Below, piece after piece: positions 1-7,276 of a DNA stretch of 64,000 bases (position 1 is its first letter; the number at the start of each line of letters is the position of its first letter). The position numbers were made by a program, and so were the translations under genes. The notes under the pieces were generated by a model, which was not told the DNA's origin, searched no databases, and saw nothing but the letters and a program-made list of their open reading frames with translations. The DNA is taken from NCBI GenBank assembly GCA_035573675.1, contig DATMAB010000021.1, positions 1-64,000 of the forward strand. The letters are read 5' to 3'. Source of the stretch: Terriglobales bacterium. GTDB lineage: Bacteria > Acidobacteriota > Terriglobia > Terriglobales > Acidobacteriaceae.

Positions 1-12
1 GGATGCCGCCAC

Positions 13-40
13 GCCAGCCGGCGAGACGCTGGCGCTACCA
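13..40 (+). repeat. GAGAC hairpin repeat (REP-like)
   Basis: GCCAGCCGGCGAGACGCTGG followed by CGCTACCA. Pairing of the CCGGC/CCAGC-type arms around a central GAGAC gives a small hairpin. The same unit recurs at 2587, 2825 (inverted), 2898, near 6333 and at 16817, and a variant lies near 63947. Confidence 0.6.
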
Positions 41-50
41 CGAAGTGGCG

Positions 51-677
51 TCATCCCACCTTCTGGGCAACGTAGGGGGCGAGCCAGGCGCGGACGGCGG
101 AGTCGATGAGCGTATCCGAAAAGTATTCCAGGTGCATGCGGTCGAGGTTGCCGGCGCGGACGTTGAGCGCGGGCGTGGCCTGAGCGTTGCGCACGATCTG
201 CGCGCAGGCGAACTTGACGGCGTCGGGAATCGCCGGCAGGCCCGCGGTGTAAGTGATCTCGACCTCGTTGTAGGCGAGGCCGAGAGCGTTGGAAGGCAGG
301 GTGAGCTCGCCGGTGTCGGCGTCGAAGTCGATGGCCGCCGGATCGATGGCCGTCCAGGTTCCGGGCAGTCCGAAGACGCGCGCGATGTCCTCGTTGGGCG
401 AGGCGGGGTCGCCCTCGTCCCGGCGGGGCACGGCGTAACGGGCCCGGGCCGAGACGAGGGGCGACGTGGCAGGCTCAACGACCGCCAGGGGCAGGTAGGA
501 GAGGCGGATGGTGTTGCGCCCGGCGCGGATGCGGAGCCGCTCGACGTACTGCGCCACCAGGAGCGAAGCGCGGCGGCAGTGGGCGTCTACGAGCGACGAA
601 GCCGAGGCCACCCAGGCCGGCGGGGTTTTGGGCTCGAGACCGTAGGCGGAGTATTCGGAGGGAGAGAGGTACGTCAT
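51..677 (-). CDS. phage head-tail connector (gp6-like)
   Basis: This 208-aa protein probably belongs to the gp6-like adaptor family that sits under the portal in the virion neck. It begins MTYLSPSEY, continues with a helical stretch containing LVDAHCRRASLLVAQYVERL, then a beta-rich middle (LSYLPLAV, DFDADTGELTL, VEITYTAGL), and ends with a second helix that includes FACAQIVRNAQATPALNVRAG. This layout, with an N-terminal helix, a beta insert with a TYTAG turn and a C-terminal helix, is what I know of that family. It lies immediately downstream of the capsid gene, the normal place for a connector. The family call is by pattern only. More phage genes presumably follow beyond the left edge. Confidence 0.6.
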   Translation of the reverse strand: MTYLSPSEYSAYGLEPKTPPAWVASASSLVDAHCRRASLLVAQYVERLRIRAGRNTIRLSYLPLAVVEPATSPLVSARARYAVPRRDEGDPASPNEDIARVFGLPGTWTAIDPAAIDFDADTGELTLPSNALGLAYNEVEITYTAGLPAIPDAVKFACAQIVRNAQATPALNVRAGNLDRMHLEYFSDTLIDSAVRAWLAPYVAQKVG

Positions 678-902
678 GGTGAGTTCTCAGTTCTCGGTTC
701 TCAGTTCTCAGTAGCCAGTACCCAGTAGCCAGGTGTCAGGTCGCAGGTCTCAGGTCTCAGGAAGAAATCACGACGGATTGACCCATTGACGATTGATTCA
801 TTGACGATTGGGAGCCGGACCGAACGGAGTCGCGACGCCCGCACGTCAATGAATCAATGACTCAATGAGTCAATCGTCAACTTGAGTGCTGAGTGCTTGT
901 TG
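678..902. repeat. word-repeat palindrome upstream of the connector gene
   Basis: AGTTCTCAGTTCTCGGTTCT and related words lie at 681-770. GATTGACGATTGATTCATTGACGATTG-like words (780-810) face GTCAATGAATCAATGACTCA (845-864) and its continuation. The halves are imperfectly complementary. No coding capacity is credible. Confidence 0.5.
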
Positions 903-1874
903 CTACCGCGTCACGTTCACCTTGTAGTGGGCGTAGCTGGCGCCTTTGACCACGATGGCGCCGAACTTGACCACCACGAACTGCGAGGCGAGCGAGCCGG
1001 GCGTGCCGAGCTGGAACACGCGCGGGTTGGGATCGGTGAGCCAGTGGTACTCGATCATGTCCTCGCTGACGATGTAGGCGGGGAGCACGGCGGTACCGCT
1101 GCCCGGGGTGCCGGTGTAACCGAGCGTCCACTCGGGGATGAGCGGCAGGTCGCCGGCCTGAGTAGAGAGCGCCTTGACGCGCAAGCCGCCGGCGATCTCC
1201 GTGGTCGCGAGCACGACGTTGAACTGCGCTTTCATCTCGCGGTCGATCAAGTCGAGCAGCACGGGGTTAGCATAGATGGCGGTGGGCCGGACCTCGAAGC
1301 TGGAGTTGGAGACCATGAGGGCGACGGCCTCCTTGATCTTGTCCACGATGCTGTCGGAGAGGCCGACGGTGACCAGGTTGCCGCCGGCGGTAATCTGTCC
1401 GGTGGCGCCGAAGTACTGCAGCGTAGTGGGCGAGGTGAGCGAGGTGTCGTTGCCGTTCCACAGAGCGGAGTCGTGGGTGCGCATCAGGCCCTCGATGGAG
1501 TCGGCCAAGTCCTTGGCCTGCAGGAAGGCGAACTGCTGCTGCTGCGCGCCGACCTCGACGTCGAACAGCGAGTAGTCGATCTGCGAGACCAGCGCCTTGA
1601 GGGGCACGCTGCGCTCCACGCGGGTGGGCGAGCCGACCGTGGCCACGATGTTGCGCGGGTCCACGAAGGCCTGCGCCGCCGAGGGCGAGTTGATGGCCGT
1701 CTGCTCGAAGAAGCGTGAGGGGTGGCCGGTGGCGGGCACCTGCTTGATGCGCTGGCCGAAAGCGCCGCGGCGGCGCACGATGTCGGTGATCTCGGACTGG
1801 TAGCGGTTGACCTCGATGGCGCCGGGACCGAGGAAGTCCGCGGCCGCGTTCAGGTCGATGAAGTGTGCGGTCAT
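903..1874 (-). CDS. phage major capsid protein
   Basis: This 323-aa protein lies between the protease-scaffold gene and the connector, where the capsid gene normally sits. The N-terminus (DLNAAADFLGPGAIEVNRYQSEI) is followed by a segment with FFEQTAINSP, a helix-rich middle (QQQQFAFLQAKDLADSIEGLM, a spine-helix candidate) and a domain with VRPTAIYANPVLLDLIDREM. The C-terminus is beta-rich and ends in FGAIVVKGASYAHYKVNV. That is consistent with an HK97-fold coat protein, but I recognise the fold only by order and context. Start choice: ATG at 1874 with AAAGGA about 12 nt upstream. That SD lies inside a perfect 14-bp palindrome. Confidence 0.65.
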   Translation of the reverse strand: MTAHFIDLNAAADFLGPGAIEVNRYQSEITDIVRRRGAFGQRIKQVPATGHPSRFFEQTAINSPSAAQAFVDPRNIVATVGSPTRVERSVPLKALVSQIDYSLFDVEVGAQQQQFAFLQAKDLADSIEGLMRTHDSALWNGNDTSLTSPTTLQYFGATGQITAGGNLVTVGLSDSIVDKIKEAVALMVSNSSFEVRPTAIYANPVLLDLIDREMKAQFNVVLATTEIAGGLRVKALSTQAGDLPLIPEWTLGYTGTPGSGTAVLPAYIVSEDMIEYHWLTDPNPRVFQLGTPGSLASQFVVVKFGAIVVKGASYAHYKVNVTR

Positions 1875-1885
1875 GCTGGGAGTGT

Positions 1886-1899
1886 CCTTTCGCGAAAGG
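1886..1899 (-). promoter_or_regulatory. perfect palindrome overlapping the capsid Shine-Dalgarno
   Basis: CCTTTCGCGAAAGG reads the same on both strands and contains the only SD-like motif (AAAGGA on the minus strand) for the capsid start at 1874. A short hairpin here could sequester the ribosome site. The palindrome is seen; the regulatory role is inferred. Confidence 0.35.
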
Positions 1900-1918
1900 G
1901 GATGAACTTCGGCTGCCA

Positions 1919-1948
1919 GCCTCTAGCTGCTAGCTAGGAGCTAGAGGC
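1919..1948. repeat. intergenic hairpin between capsid and scaffold genes
   Basis: GCCTCTAGCT at 1919-1928 is the exact reverse complement of AGCTAGAGGC at 1939-1948, giving a 10-bp stem with a 10-nt loop. No T-run follows on either strand. It may be an mRNA processing or stability structure between the scaffold and capsid genes. Confidence 0.45.
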
Positions 1949-2015
1949 GTGGGCAAATAAGGATGCTCGCGTCGCGCGTTCAGCCCGTAAGAGCGGCGGG
2001 CGCGCGGTCGCTCGC

Positions 2016-2072
2016 CCAGATCCTTCGCTCGGCAAGAAACACAGGCGCCTCGCTCAGGATGACAATCCTCAA
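2016..2072. repeat. dispersed repeat, GATCCTT...AGGATGAC type
   Basis: The spacer carries AGATCCTTCGCTCGGC followed by GCTCAGGATGACAATC. The same word pair, in the form GAATCCTGAACG / GAAGGATC, recurs near 61880-61904. It resembles a short dispersed element common in acidobacterial spacers and is clearly non-coding here. Confidence 0.4.
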
Positions 2073-2074
2073 GA

Positions 2075-3187
2075 TCACTCGATGATGCCGGCGCGGGCCA
2101 TCTGGCTTTTGACGGCGATGCGCTGCTCGAGGCTGAGGGAAGCGAGCGTCTTGTCGAGCGCGGCGGGGTCGATGGCCGAGTCGGCTTCGATGCCGTGCTT
2201 GGCCAGCAGCGAGCTGACCAGGGGCGGCAGGGTCTTGCGGCTGGCGGTGGCGGCCAGGCGTCCGGCCTGCGCCTGGAGGTCGGCGTTGGTGCGCTCGAGG
2301 TCGGCGATGCGCTGCTCGAGCACGCGGCGGAAGGCGGCTTCGCCGTCTTCGACGGCGGCCACGATGCGCTCCACCTGTGCGTTGAGCGACTGCTGGCGCT
2401 GGCCGAGTTCGTCCTGATGCTGCTCGAGACGGCCGGCTGCGGCCGAAAGAGCCTCGGCGGCCGCGGCCAGGCGCTCGGTGGTGGCGATGAGTTGCTGAAG
2501 GTTCTGCTGGTTCATGTCTGCGCTTTCTCCTGGAAGCAGCGTCGCAATCATGTCGGCCAGCTCGGAGGGATCCTCTTCCCCGGCGGAGAGCCGGCGAGAC
2601 GACGCTGCGGTGATGAGTTCGATGGAAGTGTTCTGGTAGGCGGCCTTGGAGCGCCGCAGAATGGCCGCACCGGTGAACGTGACCTGGGTGAGGACCCAGA
2701 CGGCGGCCCGCGTGTCGGCGACGCGGGCATCCGCAATCTCGTAAGAGAGGCCAAGAGAACCCGAGGCGGCGCGGAGTTCGCGGATGACTTCGGGGAAGTC
2801 GCGGGCGAAGAGGTAACCGGAGATGTGTAGCGCCAGCGTCTCGCTGGCACTCTCGGCAGGTTCTTCGCCTTGGGCGGGAGCAGGCTGCCCCCGCGACAGC
2901 CGGCGAGACGCCGGCGCTACGAAGGCCTCGGTGATCACGCCGACCTTGCGGCGGGCGTCGTGGCCGTCGAGCGAGGGCCGGTAGCCCAGACCCATGCCGA
3001 GGAGCGACGACAGCGCAGCTTCGGCGGCGGCGCGGGTGAGCACCACGCGATGCCCGCGCGCGCCCGCAGGCGGACGGTCCGAAGGAACGTCCAGCAGCGT
3101 GAGCACGCCGCGGAAGGGAGCACGGTTGGGATGGTTGCCAACAGGCGGTCCATTTCCTACAGCCAACAGCTGAATCGATTCAACCAT
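2075..3187 (-). CDS. phage prohead protease-scaffold fusion (putative)
   Basis: This 370-aa protein lies upstream of the capsid gene. Residues about 20-190 form a globular part (FRGVLTLLDVPSDRPP, GYRPSLDGHDARRKVGVITEAFV, LGLSYEIADARV, WVLTQVTFTGAAIL) resembling phage maturation proteases. Residues about 220-310 are Glu/Gln/Ala-rich and strongly helical (TTERLAAAAEALSAAAGRLE, LEQRIADLERTNADLQAQ), as in scaffolds. Fused protease-scaffolds are known in tailed phages. Candidate catalytic residues would be the His of DGHDARRK and the Ser of LGLSYE, but I cannot confirm the triad. Three copies of the GAGAC hairpin repeat interrupt the gene in frame (residues about 93-101, 112-119 and 194-200), so the linkers are repeat-derived. 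Confidence 0.55.
   Translation of the reverse strand: MVESIQLLAVGNGPPVGNHPNRAPFRGVLTLLDVPSDRPPAGARGHRVVLTRAAAEAALSSLLGMGLGYRPSLDGHDARRKVGVITEAFVAPASRRLSRGQPAPAQGEEPAESASETLALHISGYLFARDFPEVIRELRAASGSLGLSYEIADARVADTRAAVWVLTQVTFTGAAILRRSKAAYQNTSIELITAASSRRLSAGEEDPSELADMIATLLPGESADMNQQNLQQLIATTERLAAAAEALSAAAGRLEQHQDELGQRQQSLNAQVERIVAAVEDGEAAFRRVLEQRIADLERTNADLQAQAGRLAATASRKTLPPLVSSLLAKHGIEADSAIDPAALDKTLASLSLEQRIAVKSQMARAGIIE
2587..2608 (+). repeat. GAGAC hairpin repeat, degenerate copy inside the scaffold gene
   Basis: AGCCGGCGAGAC followed by GACGCTG is a degenerate copy of the dispersed GAGAC hairpin unit. It is read in frame as SSRRLSAG in the protease-scaffold protein. Confidence 0.45.
2825..2920. 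repeat. inverted pair of GAGAC hairpin repeats inside the scaffold gene
   Basis: TAGCGCCAGCGTCTCGCTGG at 2827-2846 is the reverse complement of the unit at the left edge. AGCCGGCGAGACGCCGGCGC at 2898-2917 is the forward unit. The two copies face each other about 50 bp apart and are translated as part of a Pro/Ala/Glu linker. Confidence 0.65.
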
Positions 3188-3211
3188 GTGGTAGACCCCA
3201 GAGGACGCAAG

Positions 3212-3238
3212 AAAAGGCGGCCGTGGATAGCCGCCTTG
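3212..3238 (-). terminator. rho-independent terminator after the mazF operon
   Basis: On the minus strand AAGGCGGC, a 7-nt loop and GCCGCCTT are followed by TTCTTGC. The hairpin lies just after the mazF stop and before the protease-scaffold start. The toxin operon therefore appears to be transcriptionally separate from the head genes. Confidence 0.6.
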
Positions 3239-3261
3239 GGGACTGCTAGATGTGGAATGTA

Positions 3262-3639
3262 CTAGGGAGGAATTCCCAGCACGTATGCAAGCGCTGCCTC
3301 AACCTTGGCCATGGCCGTAGGAGTCAACCTAGCTAGGCGCACATCGGTCCCTAGTCGAACTGTGCTTAGGACCCGGACCTGCTCAATCAACGCGACACCA
3401 GGCTGACATCCGCGAGTGCCCGGTTCGTTGATAATGTCGGATGGCCCAACCAGAATGCGGTGTGCGTTTTGCTTTTGAATGTTACTTGAGAGCGGAACTC
3501 CAATGACTATGGGCAGAACCGAGTTCAGGGCATCAATAGATACGATGATGTACGGCCTGGGCTTGTCCTGCTCGCTGCCACGCACCTCGCGGGTGTGAAC
3601 ATCAACCCAGAAGATGTCCCCGCGCTTTGGTGAGGGCAT
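3262..3639 (-). CDS. mazF: MazF/PemK-family mRNA interferase toxin
   Basis: This 125-aa protein has the standard MazF/PemK layout. The N-terminal beta strand KRGDIFWVDV is followed by GSEQDKPRPYIIVS, the strand VLPIVIGVPLSS, and then PSDIINEPGTRGCQPGVALIEQVRVLS. The family active site uses the Arg of the KPRPYIIVS segment and a Thr/Ser in the following strands. Both regions are present and the length is normal, so the toxin looks intact. MazF toxins cleave RNA and are neutralised by a partner protein. The start ATG overlaps the stop of the upstream 248-aa gene (TGATG), indicating translational coupling. The locus sits between portal and protease genes and is visibly less GC-rich than they are, which suggests an acquired cargo gene. 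Confidence 0.85.
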   Translation of the reverse strand: MPSPKRGDIFWVDVHTREVRGSEQDKPRPYIIVSIDALNSVLPIVIGVPLSSNIQKQNAHRILVGPSDIINEPGTRGCQPGVALIEQVRVLSTVRLGTDVRLARLTPTAMAKVEAALAYVLGIPP

Positions 3640-4385
3640 CAGAGTTCATCGGGCAAACAATCGATCTCGCGTGTTGAGGCGACCGCCAATACCTCATCCT
3701 CCTCGTCCCAAGAAGCATCGGCAAATCCAAGCGTCGGCTCCGGGCTCTCATGCCGCTGCCGCGCAGAAGCGTATGCTTCCAAGGACAGCTCCCTTAGGTC
3801 ATAAAGGATTTTGGCGGAAACTGCAGGATGTAGTTTCGTTCCTTGCTCAAGGGCGAGCCTTAGACAATCAAGATGAAATAGAGCACACGCAAAACACAAC
3901 ACTCCTCTACGACGTAGCTCTCGCGTCGCATCCGTCAACGGTTGGGCATTGGCATTCATACGCCGGACCAAGAGGTATGTTCGTTCAAGCGTCGCAATCG
4001 TGAAATGAATCACTGCAGCAGCCTCAGTGCCGAACTGATCTGATGCCGTCCCAAACGTCCTTTGCATTCCTTCAAAGCTCTGGCGGGCAAGGTCCTGGTG
4101 GACATGCCGTTCGGTGGTTCCCATCACGATGCTGGCTGCGGCGTTCATTAGATTCGCATAATGGCCAAACGTCTCGCTCCTAAGCGCCTCGAACTCCTCG
4201 GCAGAGCGGGCATGCAATAGCGGCGTGAGCTGTGCGTCGATTTCCTTCCTTAGCCGCAGCACGACGTGTGCGAGGTTCGAGCTTAAGCGCGTCGCGAATG
4301 CCTCTTGCGGTAGGGCGCCGAAGCTAATCGGTGGGACGCGAGAGACAATCTTCTCCAGGTCGAATCGAACGCACGCAGCACTCAT
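3639..4385 (-). CDS. unknown helical protein coupled to MazF; candidate antitoxin
   Basis: I do not recognise this 248-aa protein. It is mostly helical, with long runs such as FATRLSSNLAHVVLRLRKEI and TEAAAVIHFTIATLERTYLL. It ends in an acidic, probably disordered tail (EPTLGFADASWDEEDEVLAV ... DCLPDEL). Classical MazE antitoxins are about 80 aa with an N-terminal AbrB fold, which is not evident here. The acidic tail is, however, the kind of segment MazE inserts into MazF. The stop overlaps the mazF start by one base. Upstream lies a TTGACA box with a palindrome in the promoter spacer. An antitoxin role is inference from coupling, tail and promoter. An unrelated cargo function is possible. 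Confidence 0.55.
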   Translation of the reverse strand: MSAACVRFDLEKIVSRVPPISFGALPQEAFATRLSSNLAHVVLRLRKEIDAQLTPLLHARSAEEFEALRSETFGHYANLMNAAASIVMGTTERHVHQDLARQSFEGMQRTFGTASDQFGTEAAAVIHFTIATLERTYLLVRRMNANAQPLTDATRELRRRGVLCFACALFHLDCLRLALEQGTKLHPAVSAKILYDLRELSLEAYASARQRHESPEPTLGFADASWDEEDEVLAVASTREIDCLPDEL

Positions 4386-4391
4386 AAGGTT

Positions 4392-4420
4392 CCGCCAGAC
4401 CGGTCAGTCCGGTTTGTCAA
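4392..4420 (-). promoter_or_regulatory. promoter/operator candidate of the MazF operon
   Basis: On the minus strand TTGACA (4420-4415) is followed 17 bp later by a weak -10 (TGGCGG). The spacer holds ACCGGTCAGTCCGGT (4399-4413), with perfect 5-bp arms. The ATG at 4385 follows. A palindrome between promoter elements would suit autorepression by a toxin-antitoxin complex. The -10 match is poor. Confidence 0.4.
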
Positions 4421-4651
4421 GGGTTCAACCGAATAGATTCTGCTTGGCCCCAAAAGGCTGCATGACCCCCAAGCGGGGGAGAGCGATATTGAGAATATCT
4501 TATCCCGTGGGTTGGGGACCAAGAAAAAACTAACCGGGCGAACCTTGCAGCAAACGGTACATCTGGCCGATTGGGCGGCGCACAGCGCTAAGCCAAAGGT
4601 AACATTGCAGTTATCGGAGCCCGCAAAGGTGCAGTGTGCCGATTACAAAAG
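4421..4651. other. AT-richer spacer between portal and MazF operon
   Basis: No gene is supported in this spacer. It is less GC-rich than the flanking phage genes. It contains the palindrome GATATTGAGAATATC (4485-4499) and a short GC stem (CCCCCAAGCGGGGG, 4466-4479). Together with the mazF terminator, it marks the edges of what looks like an inserted cassette. Confidence 0.4.
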
Positions 4652-5932
4652 TCACTCGGTGCGTGTGTCAAAGGCTCCGCTCTTCGTAAGCGGCAACTGC
4701 AGGCTGAGCACCGAAGGCTGGCGGCTGATGTCGGCGGCGCTCAGTTCGGGCAGGCCGCGGAGGCGGCGGACTTCGTTGACGGTCAGCACGCCGTTGCGCA
4801 GCAGGATCTCCTGGATCTCGGCCTCTTCCCTTTCGTTGCGGACCTCGGCGTCAATGAACGTGAACTCGAGGTCGTCCCAGCCCAGCTTCTTGGCAATGGC
4901 GTCGCGAGTGAGGTGCTCGGCGAACAGGCGCGCGGTGGGCACAATGGCGCAGCGGAAAGCGAGGTCGTTGAGTTCGGCGGCGGTGGAGCGGTTGACGTCG
5001 TTTTCCAGGCCGAGGAGCAGCGGCGGCAGGTCGAAGGCGTCGGCGATGACGCGCAGCAAGAGCTCCTGCCAGCGCAGGCGAAGGTCGTCGTCGTTACCGG
5101 CGCCGAAGCGCAGCACTTCCGGGCGATGCTCGACGGAGAGAATGGGGACGCGGCCGGTGCCTTCGATCTCGTCCTGCCACCAGCGAATGAGCCGCTCCTG
5201 GTGCGCGGGCGTGAGCTCCTGCAACCAGAGCGCATACTGCACCACCGAGTTCGAGGCCAGGCGCGCGGCGTAACGGTGCGCGCCGAGAAAGGCGTTGATG
5301 GTTTCAAACGCCACCTCGAGGCGGCCAAGGCCGAAGGGCGTGTGCGTGCGCGGGTTCAGGCGGATGTAGATGAGCTCGTCGTCGTTGAGGTCGATGTGGG
5401 CCTCGGGGCCGAAGCGGCCGGTGGCCTGCGCGTAACGCGGCGAGTCGGGACGGCCGTCCCAATCGGGACGCAGGCGGATGGTGGCGCCATCGACCGGCCA
5501 TAGGACCAGCGGGCGTTCTGGATCGGCGGTGCGCTGCACTTCGATGGCGCCGAAGCCGCCGACAATGACGTCTTCGAGGACCTGCTCGGCGAGCGAGCGG
5601 AAACTGTCGTCGGGATTGGGGGCGTCGAAGTTGTCGGACAGCACGCGCAGGCGGCGGGCGCCTTCGGGAAGATCGTCGAGCGAGCGGCCGTTGCGCGGCT
5701 GGATGCGCCAGCGCATGCCGGCAACGCGGTCCTTGATGGTGTTGATGGCCTTGCGCGCCACCGGCGTCTCGGCAAAACGGCGCAGGTTGTGCGGCGTGGC
5801 CTTGGGAAGACGCTCGGGGCGGGGTCCGTGCGCGGAAAGGACTGAGGGCACGGGCAGCGTGCGGCGGGCTTCGGGCGCGCGAGCGCCGGCGATGCGGCGC
5901 AGAGCGCCGCGGAGGAGTGATGGGATGTTCAT
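4652..5932 (-). CDS. phage portal protein
   Basis: This 426-aa protein has the portal signature. The N-terminal part carries NLRRFAETPVARKAINTIKD and VAGMRWRIQPRNG. The core follows with LAEQVLEDVIVGGFGAIEVQ, LWPVDGATIRLRPDWDG, DELIYIRLNPRTHTPFGLG, the helix AFETINAFLGAHRYAARLAS and AFDLPPLLLG. The C-terminal helices hold ILLRNGVLTVNEVRRLRGLP. These are hallmark positions of HK97/SPP1-like portals, which form the dodecameric DNA channel at one capsid vertex. The length is normal. The gene lies downstream of the terminase, separated by the HipA-like cassette, an unusual interruption of the terminase-portal pair. Confidence 0.85.
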   Translation of the reverse strand: MNIPSLLRGALRRIAGARAPEARRTLPVPSVLSAHGPRPERLPKATPHNLRRFAETPVARKAINTIKDRVAGMRWRIQPRNGRSLDDLPEGARRLRVLSDNFDAPNPDDSFRSLAEQVLEDVIVGGFGAIEVQRTADPERPLVLWPVDGATIRLRPDWDGRPDSPRYAQATGRFGPEAHIDLNDDELIYIRLNPRTHTPFGLGRLEVAFETINAFLGAHRYAARLASNSVVQYALWLQELTPAHQERLIRWWQDEIEGTGRVPILSVEHRPEVLRFGAGNDDDLRLRWQELLLRVIADAFDLPPLLLGLENDVNRSTAAELNDLAFRCAIVPTARLFAEHLTRDAIAKKLGWDDLEFTFIDAEVRNEREEAEIQEILLRNGVLTVNEVRRLRGLPELSAADISRQPSVLSLQLPLTKSGAFDTRTE

Positions 5933-5945
5933 AGTCTTGATTTCG

Positions 5946-6014
5946 CCGCGGATTGACGCGGATGGACGCGGATCAAAAAACTGTTTTCACCACGGAGACA
6001 CGGAGGCACGGAGA
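5946..6014. repeat. dispersed repeat, GCGGATTGACGCGGATGGACGCGGA and CACCACGGAGACACGGAG type
   Basis: Two words that I know as widespread acidobacterial spacer repeats occur back to back: CGCGGATTGACGCGGATGG (from 5946) and TTTCACCACGGAGACACGG (from 5985). Translated they give the familiar spurious peptide FTTETRRHGE. Non-coding. Confidence 0.6.
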
Positions 6015-6023
6015 CGAGCCAGC

Positions 6024-6452
6024 TCAGAACAGACGCAAGGGCATGATGGAGAGCCAGAGGCCGAAAACCAGCAACGCCGCCAAGACGAGCAGGATCCGTC
6101 CGGGGCCCTTGCCTGCGATGGCGACCAGCAGGGCGGCGAACAGCGGAATCATAGCCGCGCCGGAAAAACGGTCGTAAAGGCTGCGGTTGCTGTAGCGGAA
6201 TTCCACGAAGAACTCCGCCAGGTACATTAGGAAACTGATGGAGGCGCCGAGGTAGCCGAGGAACAGCACCTTTCGCCGCCAGGTTGAACCCCTCGCTTCT
6301 GAAGACGCCTTTTGCGGGCGAGACGCCCGCACGACAGCCGCCGAGTCGGCGGCGCTACGAGGGCGGAGGAGGCGGTACCAGCCGAAGCCGAGCAGGGCGG
6401 CGGCCAGCAGATGGAACATCCAGGGCACGAGATCGAAGCCGAGGCCGGTCAT
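6024..6452 (-). CDS. small membrane protein of unknown function
   Basis: This 142-aa protein has about four hydrophobic segments: WMFHLLAAALLGFGWYRLL, FLGYLGASISFLMYLAEFF, AAMIPLFAALLVAIA and ILLVLAALLVFGLWLSI. I do not recognise a family. The start overlaps the stop of the DUF3037 gene by ATGA, so the two are translationally coupled and probably work together. Residues about 32-55 (SAADSAAVVRASRPQKASSE) come from an inserted hairpin repeat at 6313-6366 and form a cytoplasmic or periplasmic loop. The repeat has kept the frame open. Confidence 0.5.
   Translation of the reverse strand: MTGLGFDLVPWMFHLLAAALLGFGWYRLLRPRSAADSAAVVRASRPQKASSEARGSTWRRKVLFLGYLGASISFLMYLAEFFVEFRYSNRSLYDRFSGAAMIPLFAALLVAIAGKGPGRILLVLAALLVFGLWLSIMPLRLF
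6313..6366 (+). repeat. GAGAC hairpin repeat pair inside a membrane-protein gene
   Basis: TGCGGGCGAGACGCCCGCAC (6313-6332) and AGCCGCCGAGTCGGCGGCGC (6335-6354) are two adjacent hairpins of the dispersed family. They lie in frame in the 142-aa gene on the opposite strand. Confidence 0.6.
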
Positions 6453-7276
6453 CCGACGCGCAGATCCTTTCGGGCGCGCTCGGCGATCTCGGGGAGCGCG
6501 GCGGTGGTCGCGACCGTGATGCGGGCCTGAGCGAGGACGTCGAGCGCGTAGGCGACGGGCTCGCTGGCGCGTTCGAGGTCGTTTTCGACCACGGCGGTCA
6601 ACTCGGCCTGTGCATTTTCCAGACGCGCGATGCCTTCCGCAACCTGCGGGAAGCTGAAGGCCAGGAGCTTGGCGGAGTTCGGGTCAGCCTGGAGCGAGAG
6701 CGCGTGGAACATCTTCACCACACCGTTGGGCTGGTAGCCGCAGTCGATGACCAGCGGGTCGCCGGGGCGAGTGTATTTCGCGGCGGCGATCTTCTTGCGC
6801 ATCATTGGCCAGACGCCGGCCTGCTCGAAGGCCGCCTGCATGCGCCGGAAGATGCGCGAGCGGGCGGCGGGCTCGCGGGCAGCAGCCACGCGCCGCGGCG
6901 ACTCGAGGTACATCTCCACCAGGCGCGCGAGCTCCTGGGCGGGTGATTCGGCTTCGAGCGCCTTGGAGGGCGAGAGTTGCAGGGAGCCCGAGAGCGAGTC
7001 TTTCAGGCGCGCCACCAGGGCTTCGCGGTCGGCAGCGTTCGAGAGCTTCGAGCGCAACTCGGTCTCGAGGGCCTCGAGCATCTCGAGGTCGGCGTCGGGG
7101 TCGAGGCAGCGCAGGCGGCGCCAGTCGCGGGCGAACTGGACGCCAGCGAATCCGCCGGAGGCTTCCAGCAGGACGACGCCGACGTTAACGAACTCGTCCT
7201 TCACCGCGTCCGGGACGTAGCGGAGGAGGAAGAATTCGAATTGCTTGGACTCAGCCACGGATCTCCACGGATGCAC
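6449..7276 (-). CDS. DUF3037 family protein
   Basis: The N-terminus has FEFFLLRYVPDAVKDEFVNV followed by GVVLLEA, which I recognise as the DUF3037 family; its biochemical function is not known to me. The rest is mostly helical, with the later segment GDPLVIDCGYQPNGVVKMFH. The ATG at 7276 lies in a repeat-derived stretch, so a GTG at 7258 (MAESKQFEF) may be the true start. In other bacteria I associate DUF3037 genes with an adjacent HipA-like kinase, and one lies directly upstream here. The stop overlaps the start of the membrane-protein gene. Confidence 0.65.
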   Translation of the reverse strand: MHPWRSVAESKQFEFFLLRYVPDAVKDEFVNVGVVLLEASGGFAGVQFARDWRRLRCLDPDADLEMLEALETELRSKLSNAADREALVARLKDSLSGSLQLSPSKALEAESPAQELARLVEMYLESPRRVAAAREPAARSRIFRRMQAAFEQAGVWPMMRKKIAAAKYTRPGDPLVIDCGYQPNGVVKMFHALSLQADPNSAKLLAFSFPQVAEGIARLENAQAELTAVVENDLERASEPVAYALDVLAQARITVATTAALPEIAERARKDLRVG

